A DNA stretch of 64,000 nt, from the NCBI GenBank assembly GCA_017397925.1, contig JAFQHO010000084.1, positions 1 through 64,000 of the forward strand, read 5' to 3'. The position numbers were made by a program, and so were the translations under genes. The stretch comes from Ruminococcus sp. Its GTDB lineage: Bacteria > Bacillota > Clostridia > Oscillospirales > Ruminococcaceae. This document shows, piece by piece, positions 34,677-43,356 of the stretch. The notes under the pieces are model-generated. The model was given only the letters and a program-made list of their open reading frames with translations, was not told where the DNA came from and did not search any database. The number at the start of each line of letters is the position of its first letter. Position 1 is the stretch's first letter.

Positions 34677-34839
34677 GGGGTTCTCTAAAAACCGAAACAC
34701 GTGTGGAATTTCGTACATGGCAAATATTAGTTACAAGGCGACAAACCGCAGTAATACTTTGTGTATTGCAAGATTTGTCAACGCAGTAAATGATGTTTGT
34801 CATAGAAATTCAACCGTGGGGAGGTTTTTAGAGGTTCCC
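34677..34839. mobile_element. 163-bp MITE-like element
   Basis: Imperfect 17-bp terminal inverted repeats: GGGGTTCTCTAAAAACC at the left, and the complement of GGTTTTTAGAGGTTCCC at the right (14 of 17 match). The flanks carry TTAT on both sides (34673-34676 and 34840-34843), a 4-bp target duplication. There is no transposase. The right copy of TTAT supplies the stop codon of the adjoining minus-strand gene, which would end identically without the insertion. An 88-codon frame across the element (34675-34941) is spurious. Confidence 0.7.
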
Positions 34840-35466
34840 TTATCTTTCAAATACAGCTGTGCCTATTTCGTAGGGGTGGTCGATGAAAAGCACATCCTTA
34901 CATTTCGTCTTGTAAAGAAGCACTTTCAGGACGATAAATAAATCTCCGCCGCCGCCTGCGATGTTGAGGCATGAAATTAGCAGAAGAAGGGATGAACCGC
35001 TTATTATTGCAGCAATTCCAAAACCGCCGCCCAGCACTATAGTAGGTAACAATGCACATATAATCATCGGCTTTTTCTTTAGGGGCTGTAAGCAATTGCA
35101 GTAGGGGCAGCAATATTTTACGTTGAAGCCGAAAGAAACGGATTTCCAACCGTCACTTGCAAAACGCGAAAAGGCTATGCCGTGGAGTAACTCGTGTACT
35201 ACTATCAATAGAAGAAATGCAATAACGGCTACAAACGATGTTCCGCTATCTGTGGTAAATTCATTGCCAAGCAGCAGGAAAGCTGCCAGAAACGGAATCA
35301 TAAAGGGTATTGCAATAAGAAGTGTGAGGACATTTATTTCCACAAAATTGAGTTTTAGTATCTTTTGCGTGTATCCCTCAGCTGCAAGTCCCTCAGCCAT
35401 TTTTTCGAATACTTCTTTTCTTTTTAATTCTGCTTTAGTTAGTTTGCGATTCTTTTCGTTGCTCAT
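34840..35466 (-). CDS. DUF3267 putative membrane metalloprotease
   Basis: 208 residues with four membrane helices. HELLHGIAF (near residue 91) on a membrane helix is a zinc-protease-type HExxH and is the DUF3267 hallmark. A Cys-rich turn CCPYCNCLQPL follows (near 119). The start at 35466 has GGAGTATGACAATCTGATATG upstream. No proteolysis has been shown for the family to my knowledge. The MITE inserted exactly at its stop. Confidence 0.8.
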   Translation of the reverse strand: MSNEKNRKLTKAELKRKEVFEKMAEGLAAEGYTQKILKLNFVEINVLTLLIAIPFMIPFLAAFLLLGNEFTTDSGTSFVAVIAFLLLIVVHELLHGIAFSRFASDGWKSVSFGFNVKYCCPYCNCLQPLKKKPMIICALLPTIVLGGGFGIAAIISGSSLLLLISCLNIAGGGGDLFIVLKVLLYKTKCKDVLFIDHPYEIGTAVFER

Positions 35467-35512
35467 ATCAGATTGTCATACTCCTTAGAATGTGGTGTTT
35501 TGTGATTGTTTT

Positions 35513-36475
35513 TTACTTCTTCTTAATCTTCATTGCGTTCAATATCTTATCAATATTGCTTTCATTTAAATATCCCGAAGGAAGCTGACTTTTATTTTTA
35601 GGATATTCAAGATTGGCTTTACCTTTGGTAGAATTTATCAACAGAATAGTAAAAAACTGCTCCCAGCTGAAATATTCCTGACAGTCGATATAATCCACAG
35701 GATTTTCAAGGATTTCCTGTATATCCGTACTGCCGCTGAAAATATCAGAGCGAAGAATAAGCCATTCAAAGCTTTCAGGCAGAAAGAAATCCGTTTTATT
35801 CTGTGATTTTTCCTTGAAATACATAAGTTCTCTTATTTCTGAACCAAGTGCAGCTGAATCAGCTATTATAAGGATTTTTTTATTCTTGCTTTTATTGAGC
35901 AAATTTACAATTCCGCTTTTTCCATTGGAGCTGATACATTCCATATCAGTCCCCTCACTTGCCTTGGTGTAAAACTGAAACCCAGTTTTGCTGTCCTCAA
36001 TAATTGCCAGTTCATACGGAAAATCTGATATATCCTTTACGGAGATATTCTTGTAGATACTCTCAATTTTAGGATTTTTGCCTTTTTTTCGGATTTGCTT
36101 TATTGAGTCAATGCTGTATGGAATTTGCGGCAAAGGCTCTCTTGTTACGAGTACATAATAGTTATCGGAATTTTTAATTCTTCGGGCAAAATCATAAGAA
36201 GTGAGAAATGGTGTGCTTTCCTCAACAAAAATAATACTTTCGTGAGTATTTTCAAGCTCCGCTTCCCAGTTTCTGCCCTCTAATACAAGACAAGGCTTGT
36301 CGCATTTCAGCGTAACACCACTTGATTTGCCCAATTCAGAAAAATCCCTTACCATATTTATAAGCTTTGTTTTTCCCGTTCCGCTGTCACCTGTTAAAAT
36401 TGTTACATTTCTTTCAAGAGTGAAGTTGAATGAAATAAAACGGTTTTTTACTGATATTTTAATTTTACCCTTCAT
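35513..36475 (-). CDS. P-loop ATPase partner of the DUF4869 protein
   Basis: 320 residues. Walker A TILTGDSGTGKTKLIN at about 25-40, and a Walker B-like SIIFVEESTPFL near 85. The rest has alternating strands and helices without other motifs I know. It overlaps the upstream DUF4869 gene by 11 nt, so the two are translated together. Neither gene has a signal peptide. The pair looks like a self-contained accessory module of unknown function. Confidence 0.6.
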   Translation of the reverse strand: MKGKIKISVKNRFISFNFTLERNVTILTGDSGTGKTKLINMVRDFSELGKSSGVTLKCDKPCLVLEGRNWEAELENTHESIIFVEESTPFLTSYDFARRIKNSDNYYVLVTREPLPQIPYSIDSIKQIRKKGKNPKIESIYKNISVKDISDFPYELAIIEDSKTGFQFYTKASEGTDMECISSNGKSGIVNLLNKSKNKKILIIADSAALGSEIRELMYFKEKSQNKTDFFLPESFEWLILRSDIFSGSTDIQEILENPVDYIDCQEYFSWEQFFTILLINSTKGKANLEYPKNKSQLPSGYLNESNIDKILNAMKIKKK

Positions 36476-36926
36476 TCGTTTTACCTCTTAAATACTGATT
36501 GGCAAGGGAGAGGTATTCCATAGGATCAGATATAACTTTTCTTCGCCTGTCGTTGATTATCTTAAATGAAAAATCCTTGCCAAAATCCATAAGGTGATGC
36601 AGACATACGGTTATATCCCTGTTTTCAGCCATTTCAAGAAGATATTTTGCACAATTGTCACCGCAGTTGGAGATGTTGAATATCATTTTCGGCTTATTGT
36701 AGATAAGCAAAAGAGTTTTTACACCTGCCGATAAATTATCTGAATCGAACAAACCAAAAATGTCATTTTTTATAACATCGGGAGCTATTACTGTTGAGTC
36801 ATCAATGTCTGCTATTATTTTCTGAGCAAACGGTTCCATAACCCAGTTTTTATCATATTGATTTGAGTAATACATTTCGGTATTATAGATTTCATCGGGG
36901 TGACTGCCGAAAAATATTTTTAACAA
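36465..36926 (-). CDS. DUF4869-like protein
   Basis: 153 residues from TTG 36926 (AAGGAGATGATATC upstream). The opening MLKIFFGSHPDEIYNTEMYY and DNLSAGVKTLLLIYN agree with what I recall of DUF4869, a Firmicutes family of unknown role. It is the first gene of a two-gene operon with the P-loop ATPase. Base composition is more AT-rich than the nearby nad genes. Confidence 0.6.
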   Translation of the reverse strand: MLKIFFGSHPDEIYNTEMYYSNQYDKNWVMEPFAQKIIADIDDSTVIAPDVIKNDIFGLFDSDNLSAGVKTLLLIYNKPKMIFNISNCGDNCAKYLLEMAENRDITVCLHHLMDFGKDFSFKIINDRRRKVISDPMEYLSLANQYLRGKTNEG

Positions 36927-36992
36927 GATATCATCTCCTTTTGAAAAATAGTATGTGCGGATAACAAAAAGATATGCTTAGAGATTGTCGAA

Positions 36993-37090
36993 AAACCTGA
37001 ATTTCGGGCGGATAATATCCGCCCATATACAAAATTACGATATATAGCTTTCAAATAATTACGAATTACGCATTTCCGAAAGGCTAAAGG
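36993..37090. repeat. Palindrome copy and short AT repeats
   Basis: GGGCGGATAATATCCGCCC at 37006-37024, preceded by AAAACCTGAATTTC as in the 39.8 and 62.2 kb copies. It is followed by AATTACGAATTACG and AAAGGCTAAAGGC, short pieces of two other dispersed families. It lies between the DUF4869 promoter region and the nadC stop. Confidence 0.65.
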
Positions 37091-37091
37091 C

Positions 37092-37934
37092 TTATTTCTT
37101 CTTAATCTTCATTGAAATATCAAAACATTTTACTGAATGTGTAAGGGCGCCGAGGGAGATAATATCTACGCCTGTTTCGGCTACGGAACGGATATTTTCA
37201 GCGGTTACATTTCCCGATGCTTCAAGGAGTGCAGCTCCGTTTGTAAGCTCTACAGCCTGCTTCATTTCCTCGCAGGACATATTATCAAGCATAATAATCT
37301 CGACCTTATTTTCAAGAGCCTCTTTCAGCTCGTCAAGAGTACGCACCTCTACCTCGATTTTTACAGTATGGCCGATTTTTTCGCGGAGAGCTGTTACTGC
37401 CGCAGTAATTCCGCCGTATGCGTCAATGTGGTTGTCTTTCAGCATTGCCGCATCAGAGAGATTGTAGCGGTGATTTTTGCCGCCGCCTACTGTTACGGCA
37501 TATTTCTGCAATGCACGAAGTCCGGGGAGAGTCTTTCTTGTATCGGTAACAGCAGCATTTGTGCCTGCCACAAGTTCCACACATTTATTTGTAGCTGTTG
37601 CAATTCCCGACATATGCTGCAAGATATTGAGCGCTGTTCTCTCACCCTTTAACATAGTAAGAGTGCTGCCCTCAAGTTCGGCAATTATATCGCCCTTTTT
37701 CACTTTTGTGCCGTCGGGCATAAGGATTTTAAAAGTTACATTTTCGCCTGAAAGCTCGAAAACACGCTTTGCAATTTCAATTCCGCAGACTACACCGCTG
37801 TCCTTAGCAACATAATATGCGGAGCTTTCGTGTTCAGGTGGAATAAGGTTATCCGCCGCAGCGTCAATATAATTTATATCCTCCATAAGGGCATTGGTGA
37901 TTATATTGTCAATATAGCATTGTAAAAGCTTCAT
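37092..37934 (-). CDS. nadC: Nicotinate-nucleotide pyrophosphorylase (QPRTase)
   Basis: 280 residues from ATG 37934 (AAAGGAGAG upstream); a frame to 38021 would overlap nadB. It condenses quinolinate with PRPP to nicotinate mononucleotide. Signatures are MEDINYIDAAADNLIP, GERTALNILQHMSGIAT, TRKTLPGLRALQKYAVTVGG, HRYNLSDAAMLKDNHI and IMLDNMS. It follows nadB by 13 nt. Confidence 0.95.
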   Translation of the reverse strand: MKLLQCYIDNIITNALMEDINYIDAAADNLIPPEHESSAYYVAKDSGVVCGIEIAKRVFELSGENVTFKILMPDGTKVKKGDIIAELEGSTLTMLKGERTALNILQHMSGIATATNKCVELVAGTNAAVTDTRKTLPGLRALQKYAVTVGGGKNHRYNLSDAAMLKDNHIDAYGGITAAVTALREKIGHTVKIEVEVRTLDELKEALENKVEIIMLDNMSCEEMKQAVELTNGAALLEASGNVTAENIRSVAETGVDIISLGALTHSVKCFDISMKIKKK

Positions 37935-37947
37935 AATATACTCTCCT

Positions 37948-39405
37948 TTACTGTATAACCTCATTAAGAATAATATACGCAACTGTAACAATTGACTTTG
38001 CAAGGACGTAATCAGCGTCAACTACGTATTTTCCGCTTAAAAGGTCATTGCGGATTTCAGTTACACGCTTTAATCCCTCAGCTGCCGCCTCTTTATCGGG
38101 GATTACAAAGTAGCTGTTCTGCATAATCTTTCTTGTTTCTGTGCGGATTCCTGCAGGTATATGGTCATTTCCAAGATGTGCGTTAAACTGTACTTCCTCG
38201 AAGCTGTCGGAAACCGTATTAAGCTTCGATGTTATATTTTCAGCGGCTTTACGTGAGAATACAAGAGCCTCTAAGAGCGAATTGCTTGCTAGTCGGTTGC
38301 TGCCGTGAACGCCTGTATGTGAGCATTCTCCGCAGGCATAGAGGTTGGGCAGGGTTGTTTCAGAGTTGCTGTCAACGTCAATTCCGCCCATAAGGTAATG
38401 CTGACAGGGGAATATTGGTACAGGCTCCTTTGTAAGGTCGTAACCCTGTTCAAGGAGGTTTTTGTATATCATCGGGAAGCGGTTTTTCAGGAATTCGCTG
38501 TCCTTGTAGCTTATATCAAGGTAGAAATCAGTGGAATTCTGCTTTCTCGATTCAAGTACAATTGAGTGGGATACTACGTCGCGTGGAGCAAGCTCTAAAC
38601 GCTTATCGTAGTTGTGCATAAAGCGCTCTTTATGGCAGTTCAGGAGATACGCACCCTCGCCGCGGACAGCTTCTGAGATGAGGAAGCATTCGCGGGTTGC
38701 ACGGTTATTGAATGCCGTGGGGTGGAACTGAACATAGCTCAGATTCTTGATTTTTGCACCCATTTCATAGGCAAAGGTTATACCGTCGCCTGTGGCAATT
38801 GCAGAGTTTGTGGTAAACTGGTACACACGTCCGATACCGCCGGTTGCAAGTATCATAAAGTGACAGTTTACAGTGGAATAGTTATCGTCCATATCCTTTA
38901 AAAGCGCGGAATAGCCTGTATATGTGCGTCTTGTTTCGCACATAATGGTATTTTCCTGTATAGTTACATTGGGGAGTTTACGGACGTTTTCAAGAAGTGC
39001 CGTAGTTATCTCCTTACCCGTTGAATCAGCCTTGTGGAATACGCGGTGGTGACTGTGACCGCCTTCAAGGGTGCGGTGATATGTACCGTCGGGGTTTTTA
39101 TCAAAGTTTACGCCAAGTTCTATAATACGCTCAATATCCTGTGCAGCCTCGCTTACGAGGGTATGAACAGCGTCCACATTGTTCTTGAAGCTTCCGGCAA
39201 TAAGGGTATCATTCTGGTGATACTGGATATTATCGGTTTCTGAGTTGTACACTCCTGCAATTCCGCCCTGTGCAAGCATAGAGTTGCAGAGGGACAAATC
39301 CTTTTTGCAGAGAATGAGGATATTCAGCTCCTGTGGGAGATTCAAAGCGGCATACAGACCTGCTACACCGCAGCCTGCTATAATTACATCATAGTTTACA
39401 GACAT
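37948..39405 (-). CDS. nadB: L-aspartate oxidase
   Basis: 485 residues. FAD enzyme converting aspartate to iminoaspartate, the first step of de novo NAD synthesis. The dinucleotide site is VIIAGCGVAGLYAAL. LAQGGIAGVY, GGHSHHRVFH and HPTAFN are active-site marks, and CGECSHTGVHGSNRLASNSLLE is the family signature near the C terminus. The promoter at 39562-39590 carries an inverted-repeat operator. nadA is not adjacent, unlike the common nadABC order. Confidence 0.93.
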   Translation of the reverse strand: MSVNYDVIIAGCGVAGLYAALNLPQELNILILCKKDLSLCNSMLAQGGIAGVYNSETDNIQYHQNDTLIAGSFKNNVDAVHTLVSEAAQDIERIIELGVNFDKNPDGTYHRTLEGGHSHHRVFHKADSTGKEITTALLENVRKLPNVTIQENTIMCETRRTYTGYSALLKDMDDNYSTVNCHFMILATGGIGRVYQFTTNSAIATGDGITFAYEMGAKIKNLSYVQFHPTAFNNRATRECFLISEAVRGEGAYLLNCHKERFMHNYDKRLELAPRDVVSHSIVLESRKQNSTDFYLDISYKDSEFLKNRFPMIYKNLLEQGYDLTKEPVPIFPCQHYLMGGIDVDSNSETTLPNLYACGECSHTGVHGSNRLASNSLLEALVFSRKAAENITSKLNTVSDSFEEVQFNAHLGNDHIPAGIRTETRKIMQNSYFVIPDKEAAAEGLKRVTEIRNDLLSGKYVVDADYVLAKSIVTVAYIILNEVIQ

Positions 39406-39550
39406 ATTTCACACGTCCTTTTAAAATGTGTTGTGCCATATCTATGGCTTACTTTTATTTTACCATATTTTCAAGTGATTTGCAATAGAAAAAGCAAATT
39501 AATTCTTATACAGCCTTGCTGAAATATGCTTTTATATGCAGTTGATTTTA

Positions 39551-39590
39551 GCTCTACTTATATTGTAGAACAAAATTGTGTGTTTGTCAA
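39551..39590 (-). promoter_or_regulatory. nadBC promoter with inverted-repeat operator
   Basis: On the minus strand TTGACA (39585-39590), 17 nt, TACAAT (39562-39567). GCTCTAC-N7-GTAGAAC (39551-39571) covers the -10, with one mismatch to a perfect repeat. About 60 bp are nearly the same as the promoter at 377-416. Confidence 0.75.
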
Positions 39591-39624
39591 TAGGTTTTTG
39601 AAAGTTCTTTGCAAGTTTGTATAG

Positions 39625-39665
39625 TTGCACAAAACAACGGTAGCTGATTTGTTGAGTTTGTGCAA
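39625..39665. other. Inverted repeat upstream of the nadB promoter
   Basis: TTGCACAAA (39625-39633) and TTTGTGCAA (39657-39665) are exact complements with CAAC/GTTG inside, making a cruciform or hairpin about 35 bp upstream of the nadB -35. A shorter TGCACAAAAC occurs at a similar place before the 377 promoter. Confidence 0.45.
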
Positions 39666-39727
39666 TAGATGTTGTGCGCGGCGATAAATTGAAATTGCGG
39701 GCTACCCTTTCGTATTTATATAAATAA

Positions 39728-39864
39728 AAAAGTAAAGTTTTAAATGTTACAACGTACTACAATTGGTTATATTGCGTTGTTTTGTGTAGGGGCGACCATT
39801 GGTCGCCCGCAATTTCGGAACGAAATTCAGGTTTTTGGGCAATCTGCGGGTGGATAATATCCGC
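39728..39864. repeat. Palindromic repeats between nadB and folT
   Basis: AAGTAAAGTTTTAAATGTTA block, then GGGCGACCATTGGTCGCCC (39790-39808), a spacer with AATTTCGGAACGAAATT, then GCGGGTGGATAATATCCGC (39846-39864). These are two variants of the same palindrome frame in tandem, similar in inverse orientation to 62204-62385. Confidence 0.7.
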
Positions 39865-39972
39865 TTAATTTATATAACGGAAATTATTTCCGCTATTTCC
39901 ATAAAATAATGTTGAAAACTCTGTGGAATATGTGGAAAAGTTATAAAGTTGCTTTTTGACTTTAACAGGCTA

Positions 39973-40001
39973 TTGACATATTAACATCATAAGGCTATAA
40001 T
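39973..40001 (+). promoter_or_regulatory. folT promoter
   Basis: Perfect hexamers TTGACA (39973-39978) and TATAAT (39996-40001) at 17 nt, 35 bp before the THF riboswitch. Confidence 0.85.
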
Positions 40002-40034
40002 AAGTATGGCAGGTAAACTGTCAAACAATAAACA

Positions 40035-40162
40035 TTGAAGAGTAAAAATGTGTTCGTGATGCCGATATATAGCCATTTGCGGTATCGAGTGCCTGTGGGA
40101 CGGGGAGTTGTCCATAGGACGAAAGACATTGTCTGCGGTTCACATTTTGCATCCCGCTTCAT
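40035..40162 (+). ncRNA. Tetrahydrofolate (THF) riboswitch
   Basis: Matches the THF-I layout: outer stem TGAAG (40036-40040) / CTTCA (40157-40161), conserved GAGTA next to it, second stem AAAATGTG (40043-40050) / CACATTTT (40141-40148), and the conserved GCGGTTCAC and TTGCATCC near the 3' side. Internal stems include GATGCCG/CGGTATC and CCTGTGG/CCATAGG. It lies upstream of folT-folC, the usual THF regulon, and likely lowers expression when reduced folate is plentiful. Confidence 0.82.
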
Positions 40163-40226
40163 AAGACATATAATGGAGAATAGCCTCTTTTTTCGTGTCC
40201 TATGATGTGGAAAAGGAGGATTTTTT

Positions 40227-40793
40227 ATGATTACAACTAAAACAGCAAACACCCCAACCGAAAATTTAAAGCTTTTCGGCAACACAAGAGTTATGATTAT
40301 TTCAGCTCTTTTCGTGGCTATGAGCTTCACACTGGGTAAATTCCTGCAAATTCCCATTGGCGACAGTATCCGCATTAGCCTTGAAAATCTCACTATTCTT
40401 ATGGCAGGCATTTTCTTCGGCCCCTTTGTAGGCGGCGCAGTTGCTGTTGTAGCTGACCTCGTTGGCTGTCTGTTAAAGGGATATGCGATAAATCCCATTA
40501 TTACTCTCGGTGCGGCAAGTATCGGCATTCTGTCAGGTGTTGTTTCAACTCACCTCAGAAATAAGAATATGACGCTGAATATCGCTCTTTCTATTGCTGT
40601 AGCACACATTGTAGGCTCGATTATAATCAAATCTGTGGGACTTTACATCTATTTCGGTACTCCTATCGAAGTTCTTGCATTCCGTATTCCCACATATATC
40701 GCAACAGGGGCGATTGAATTCGTTATAATTACGCTTCTGCTTAAAAATAAGGCATTTTCTTCACTGCTTAATAAAATATGCAGTAATCGGTGA
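40227..40793 (+). CDS. folT: Folate ECF transporter S component FolT
   Basis: 188 residues with six hydrophobic segments. RISLENLTILMAGIFFGPFV and VVADLVGCLLKGYAINPIIT match FolT closely. It binds folate outside the cell and joins the shared EcfA1-A2-T module encoded at 16-18.5 kb. Upstream lie the THF riboswitch and a GGAGG site; folC follows 4 nt later, joining uptake to polyglutamylation. Confidence 0.9.
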   Translation: MITTKTANTPTENLKLFGNTRVMIISALFVAMSFTLGKFLQIPIGDSIRISLENLTILMAGIFFGPFVGGAVAVVADLVGCLLKGYAINPIITLGAASIGILSGVVSTHLRNKNMTLNIALSIAVAHIVGSIIIKSVGLYIYFGTPIEVLAFRIPTYIATGAIEFVIITLLLKNKAFSSLLNKICSNR

Positions 40794-40797
40794 TATT

Positions 40798-42063
40798 ATG
40801 AATGGTTTTGAGTATATAAAAATTGCCGCAGAGCGCGGCAGTAAGCTGGGTTTAGAACGAATTACGGAGCTTTGTGACAGGCTTGGAAATCCGCAGAATA
40901 AAACCCATATAATCCATATTGCAGGCACAAACGGCAAAGGCTCTTTCGGGGCGATGCTCTCCGCTGTTTTAGTGGAGTCCGGCTATAAAGTCGGCGGATT
41001 TTCTTCTCCTGCCCTTACGGATTTAACCGACAGCTTTTGCATAAACGGCAAAAGTATATCGGCTGACGATTTTAATGAGGTTATGGCGGATATTATCCCC
41101 ATTTGCGAGGATATGGCGGATAAGCCCACGGAATTTGAAGTCCTCACAGCTGCCGCATATGAGCTTTTTTGCCGCGAAAACTGCGATATAGCGTTAATTG
41201 AGTGCGGAATGGGCGGAGATACCGACTCTACGAATGTGGCGGAATATCCCGTGCTTTCGGTTATTACCAATATTGCTCTTGACCATACGGCTTTTCTGGG
41301 CGGTACTATCAGTGAAATTGCAAGGTGCAAGGCAGGTATTATAAAATCGTCAAGACCTGTTCTCTACGGTGGAAACGATGACGAGGCACTTGAAATAATC
41401 CGCAGTATATCGCAAAAAAACGGCTCGCAGCTTATCATTACAGATAAAGACCGTGTAACCGTTGTTGAAAGTGATATTAATGGTATTATTTATGAAGATA
41501 AGGCTTTCGGCAGGCTGAAATCGCCCCTTATAGGCTCATATCAGAAATACAACCTTGCAAATGTGCTGACAGCTGTTGAGATACTTCGCAGTATGGAAAT
41601 GAATATCCCTGACAATGCCGTAAAATCGGGCATAGAAAAGGCTGTATGGCAAGGCAGATTTGAGGTCGTAAGCCGAAATCCCCTTATAATTTACGACGGC
41701 GCGCATAATCCCGATGGAATTATTCAGGCGGCTGAAAGTATCAGCAGATATATCAGCGGAAAAATCGCCTTGTTAATCGGAGTAATGGCAGATAAGGAAT
41801 ACGGACTTTATCCCGAAATACTGGGGAAATTCATTGATAAGGCATTTACTGTAATCCCCGATAATCCGCGCTCCCTTGACAGCGATACTCTTGCCGCTGC
41901 CTTTGAGGCAAAGGGAATAGATGCTGTTTCCTGCGGCTCGGTAGAAAACGGATTTGCACAGGCGCTTGAATACGCAAAAAGTCGCAATATACCGTTGATT
42001 GTGCTGGGTTCCCTTTATATGTATGGTGAGTTTAGAAAATGCTATGCATTTTCAGCTGATTAG
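40798..42063 (+). CDS. folC: Folylpolyglutamate/dihydrofolate synthase
   Basis: 421 residues. Mur-ligase-type enzyme adding glutamate to folates. ATP loop HIAGTNGKGSFGAML (near residue 42), the carbamylated-lysine region (CKAGIIK), ITNIALDHTAFLGGT and YDGAHNPDGI are all present. As the second gene under the THF riboswitch it would retain imported folate in the cell. Confidence 0.93.
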   Translation: MNGFEYIKIAAERGSKLGLERITELCDRLGNPQNKTHIIHIAGTNGKGSFGAMLSAVLVESGYKVGGFSSPALTDLTDSFCINGKSISADDFNEVMADIIPICEDMADKPTEFEVLTAAAYELFCRENCDIALIECGMGGDTDSTNVAEYPVLSVITNIALDHTAFLGGTISEIARCKAGIIKSSRPVLYGGNDDEALEIIRSISQKNGSQLIITDKDRVTVVESDINGIIYEDKAFGRLKSPLIGSYQKYNLANVLTAVEILRSMEMNIPDNAVKSGIEKAVWQGRFEVVSRNPLIIYDGAHNPDGIIQAAESISRYISGKIALLIGVMADKEYGLYPEILGKFIDKAFTVIPDNPRSLDSDTLAAAFEAKGIDAVSCGSVENGFAQALEYAKSRNIPLIVLGSLYMYGEFRKCYAFSAD

Positions 42064-42090
42064 GATTTAACGTTATATTATTGAAACTTA

Positions 42091-42253
42091 CTGGGGGAAA
42101 CCTTTCTGAAGAAAGGCTTCCCCCAGACCCCTTTCCAAAGACTTTCAATTTTAAATTTTCATAACGGGGATTTATCCCTGTTATGAAAATTAAGATAAAA
42201 GTTTTAGGGAGGGAGTTTGAGGGAGGACCCTTTTTCAAAAGGGTCTCCCTCAA
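42091..42253. repeat. Triple-hairpin element after folC, including bidirectional terminator
   Basis: Three successive inverted repeats: CTGGGGGAA/TTCCCCCAG with inner CCTTTC/GAAAGG (42091-42126); TTTTCATAAC/GTTATGAAAA (42156-42189); and GAGGGAGGACCCTTTT/AAAAGGGTCTCCCTC (42219-42251), followed by a T run on the plus strand. The last hairpin contains the TGA stop of the convergent DUF3795 gene and should end both transcripts. The first two look like a dispersed element. Confidence 0.7.
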
Positions 42254-42642
42254 TAATTTTTTATAATGTTCGTCATATTCTCAAATTTGTTAAAAAAAGC
42301 CTCTGAAATTTGTTTGTATTCATCATCTGTGCAGACTTTTCTGCATATTTCCCTGTATTCCTCAGAGCGACGGAGCATATCCTCTATTGTTGCGCAGGGA
42401 AACTCACCACATTGACTGCACTTTTCAACATTGTGTGATTTTGTGCAGTCTACAAGACCATATGTACATTTTTTATCTGCGGAACAGCCATTACAGCGGA
42501 TTTCATCGCAGGAAACCACGGTATTACGCCAACCTACCCTGTACCACAATTCTGCCACAACTTTCAGTTCAGCCTCAGTCTGTGCAAGGTATCGGGGACA
42601 TTTACTGCAATCATCTCCGCATAAAGTTATCATATTTTTCAT
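42250..42642 (-). CDS. DUF3795 Cys-rich protein
   Basis: 130 residues with 14 cysteines, most in pairs: CGDDCSKCPRY, CDEIRCNGCSADKKC, CTKSHNVEKCSQCGEFPC. The spacing suits zinc or Fe-S binding. DUF3795 proteins have this same Cys layout and no known function. The start has GGAGAG 6 nt upstream. Its stop lies inside the terminator hairpin. Confidence 0.8.
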   Translation of the reverse strand: MKNMITLCGDDCSKCPRYLAQTEAELKVVAELWYRVGWRNTVVSCDEIRCNGCSADKKCTYGLVDCTKSHNVEKCSQCGEFPCATIEDMLRRSEEYREICRKVCTDDEYKQISEAFFNKFENMTNIIKNY

Positions 42643-42685
42643 AAATTCTCTCCAGCCGCATCTATAAAATCAAAATTCTTAATTC

Positions 42686-43219
42686 TTAATTTGAAAACAT
42701 TTCCTCATAGTCCTCACGAATAAACCGATGATACATAGCGTGACAGCCGCCGCTTATACATGGCTCTGCGGCAAGGCAGTAATAGTATTCATCGGGGGAT
42801 TTATCGGGGAAATATGCAAGCAGGTCGAATTCCTCGGTTGTGCTTTCCTCAATTACAACATTGTCGGAATATCTGCGGAATACGGCGGTGACTTCCTCTA
42901 AAGAGGTGTGACTGCTGACTTTTTTTATAAGCTCTGCAAGAAAGTCATATCCGGTCAGACTGTTGACGTATGATGTACCCTCGGCAGAAATGGTTATGCA
43001 GATGCCGTCTTTTATCGGGCGGAATGAAAGCGTACCCAATCTTGGTGAAACATATTCGGAAAATGCCGATAACAGGTCATCTGTGATATCCTCACCTGTG
43101 AGATTTTTCAGGGATGCTGTCATATAGTTAAGGCTCATAGGGCGGTTATCATAGCCTAATTTCAGCTGTGCTTCTTTGATATTGTCAATAAGATTTTTTT
43201 CAAAACGTTCAAAATTCAT
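42686..43219 (-). CDS. Conserved hypothetical protein, possibly DUF3877
   Basis: 177 residues, cytoplasmic and acidic. No motif that I can tie to a function; overall length and opening (FEKNLIDNIKEAQLKLGYDN) resemble DUF3877 of Clostridia, a weak recollection. The C terminus contains CISGGCHAMYH, a possible metal site. Starts behind GGAGGAAAT. An AATTCTTAATT repeat touches the stop codon. Confidence 0.55.
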   Translation of the reverse strand: MNFERFEKNLIDNIKEAQLKLGYDNRPMSLNYMTASLKNLTGEDITDDLLSAFSEYVSPRLGTLSFRPIKDGICITISAEGTSYVNSLTGYDFLAELIKKVSSHTSLEEVTAVFRRYSDNVVIEESTTEEFDLLAYFPDKSPDEYYYCLAAEPCISGGCHAMYHRFIREDYEEMFSN

Positions 43220-43298
43220 AAATTTCCTCCGCAGAATTATTATATAATATTATAGCATTAAAAGAAATAAATTACAAGATGAAAATTTTGAAATTATG

Positions 43299-43327
43299 TT
43301 TACAAATGTCGATTTTTGTGTTATAAT
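43299..43327 (+). promoter_or_regulatory. Promoter of the GH25 gene
   Basis: TTTACA (43299-43304), 17 nt, TATAAT (43322-43327), 30 bp before the start codon. Confidence 0.75.
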
Positions 43328-43356
43328 AGGTTTATCATCACAACGGAGGACATAAA

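Noticed and set aside
34675..34941. 88-codon plus-strand frame after the ABC-F gene
   Set aside because: It runs across the MITE and its target duplication into the antisense of the DUF3267 gene; no ribosome site.
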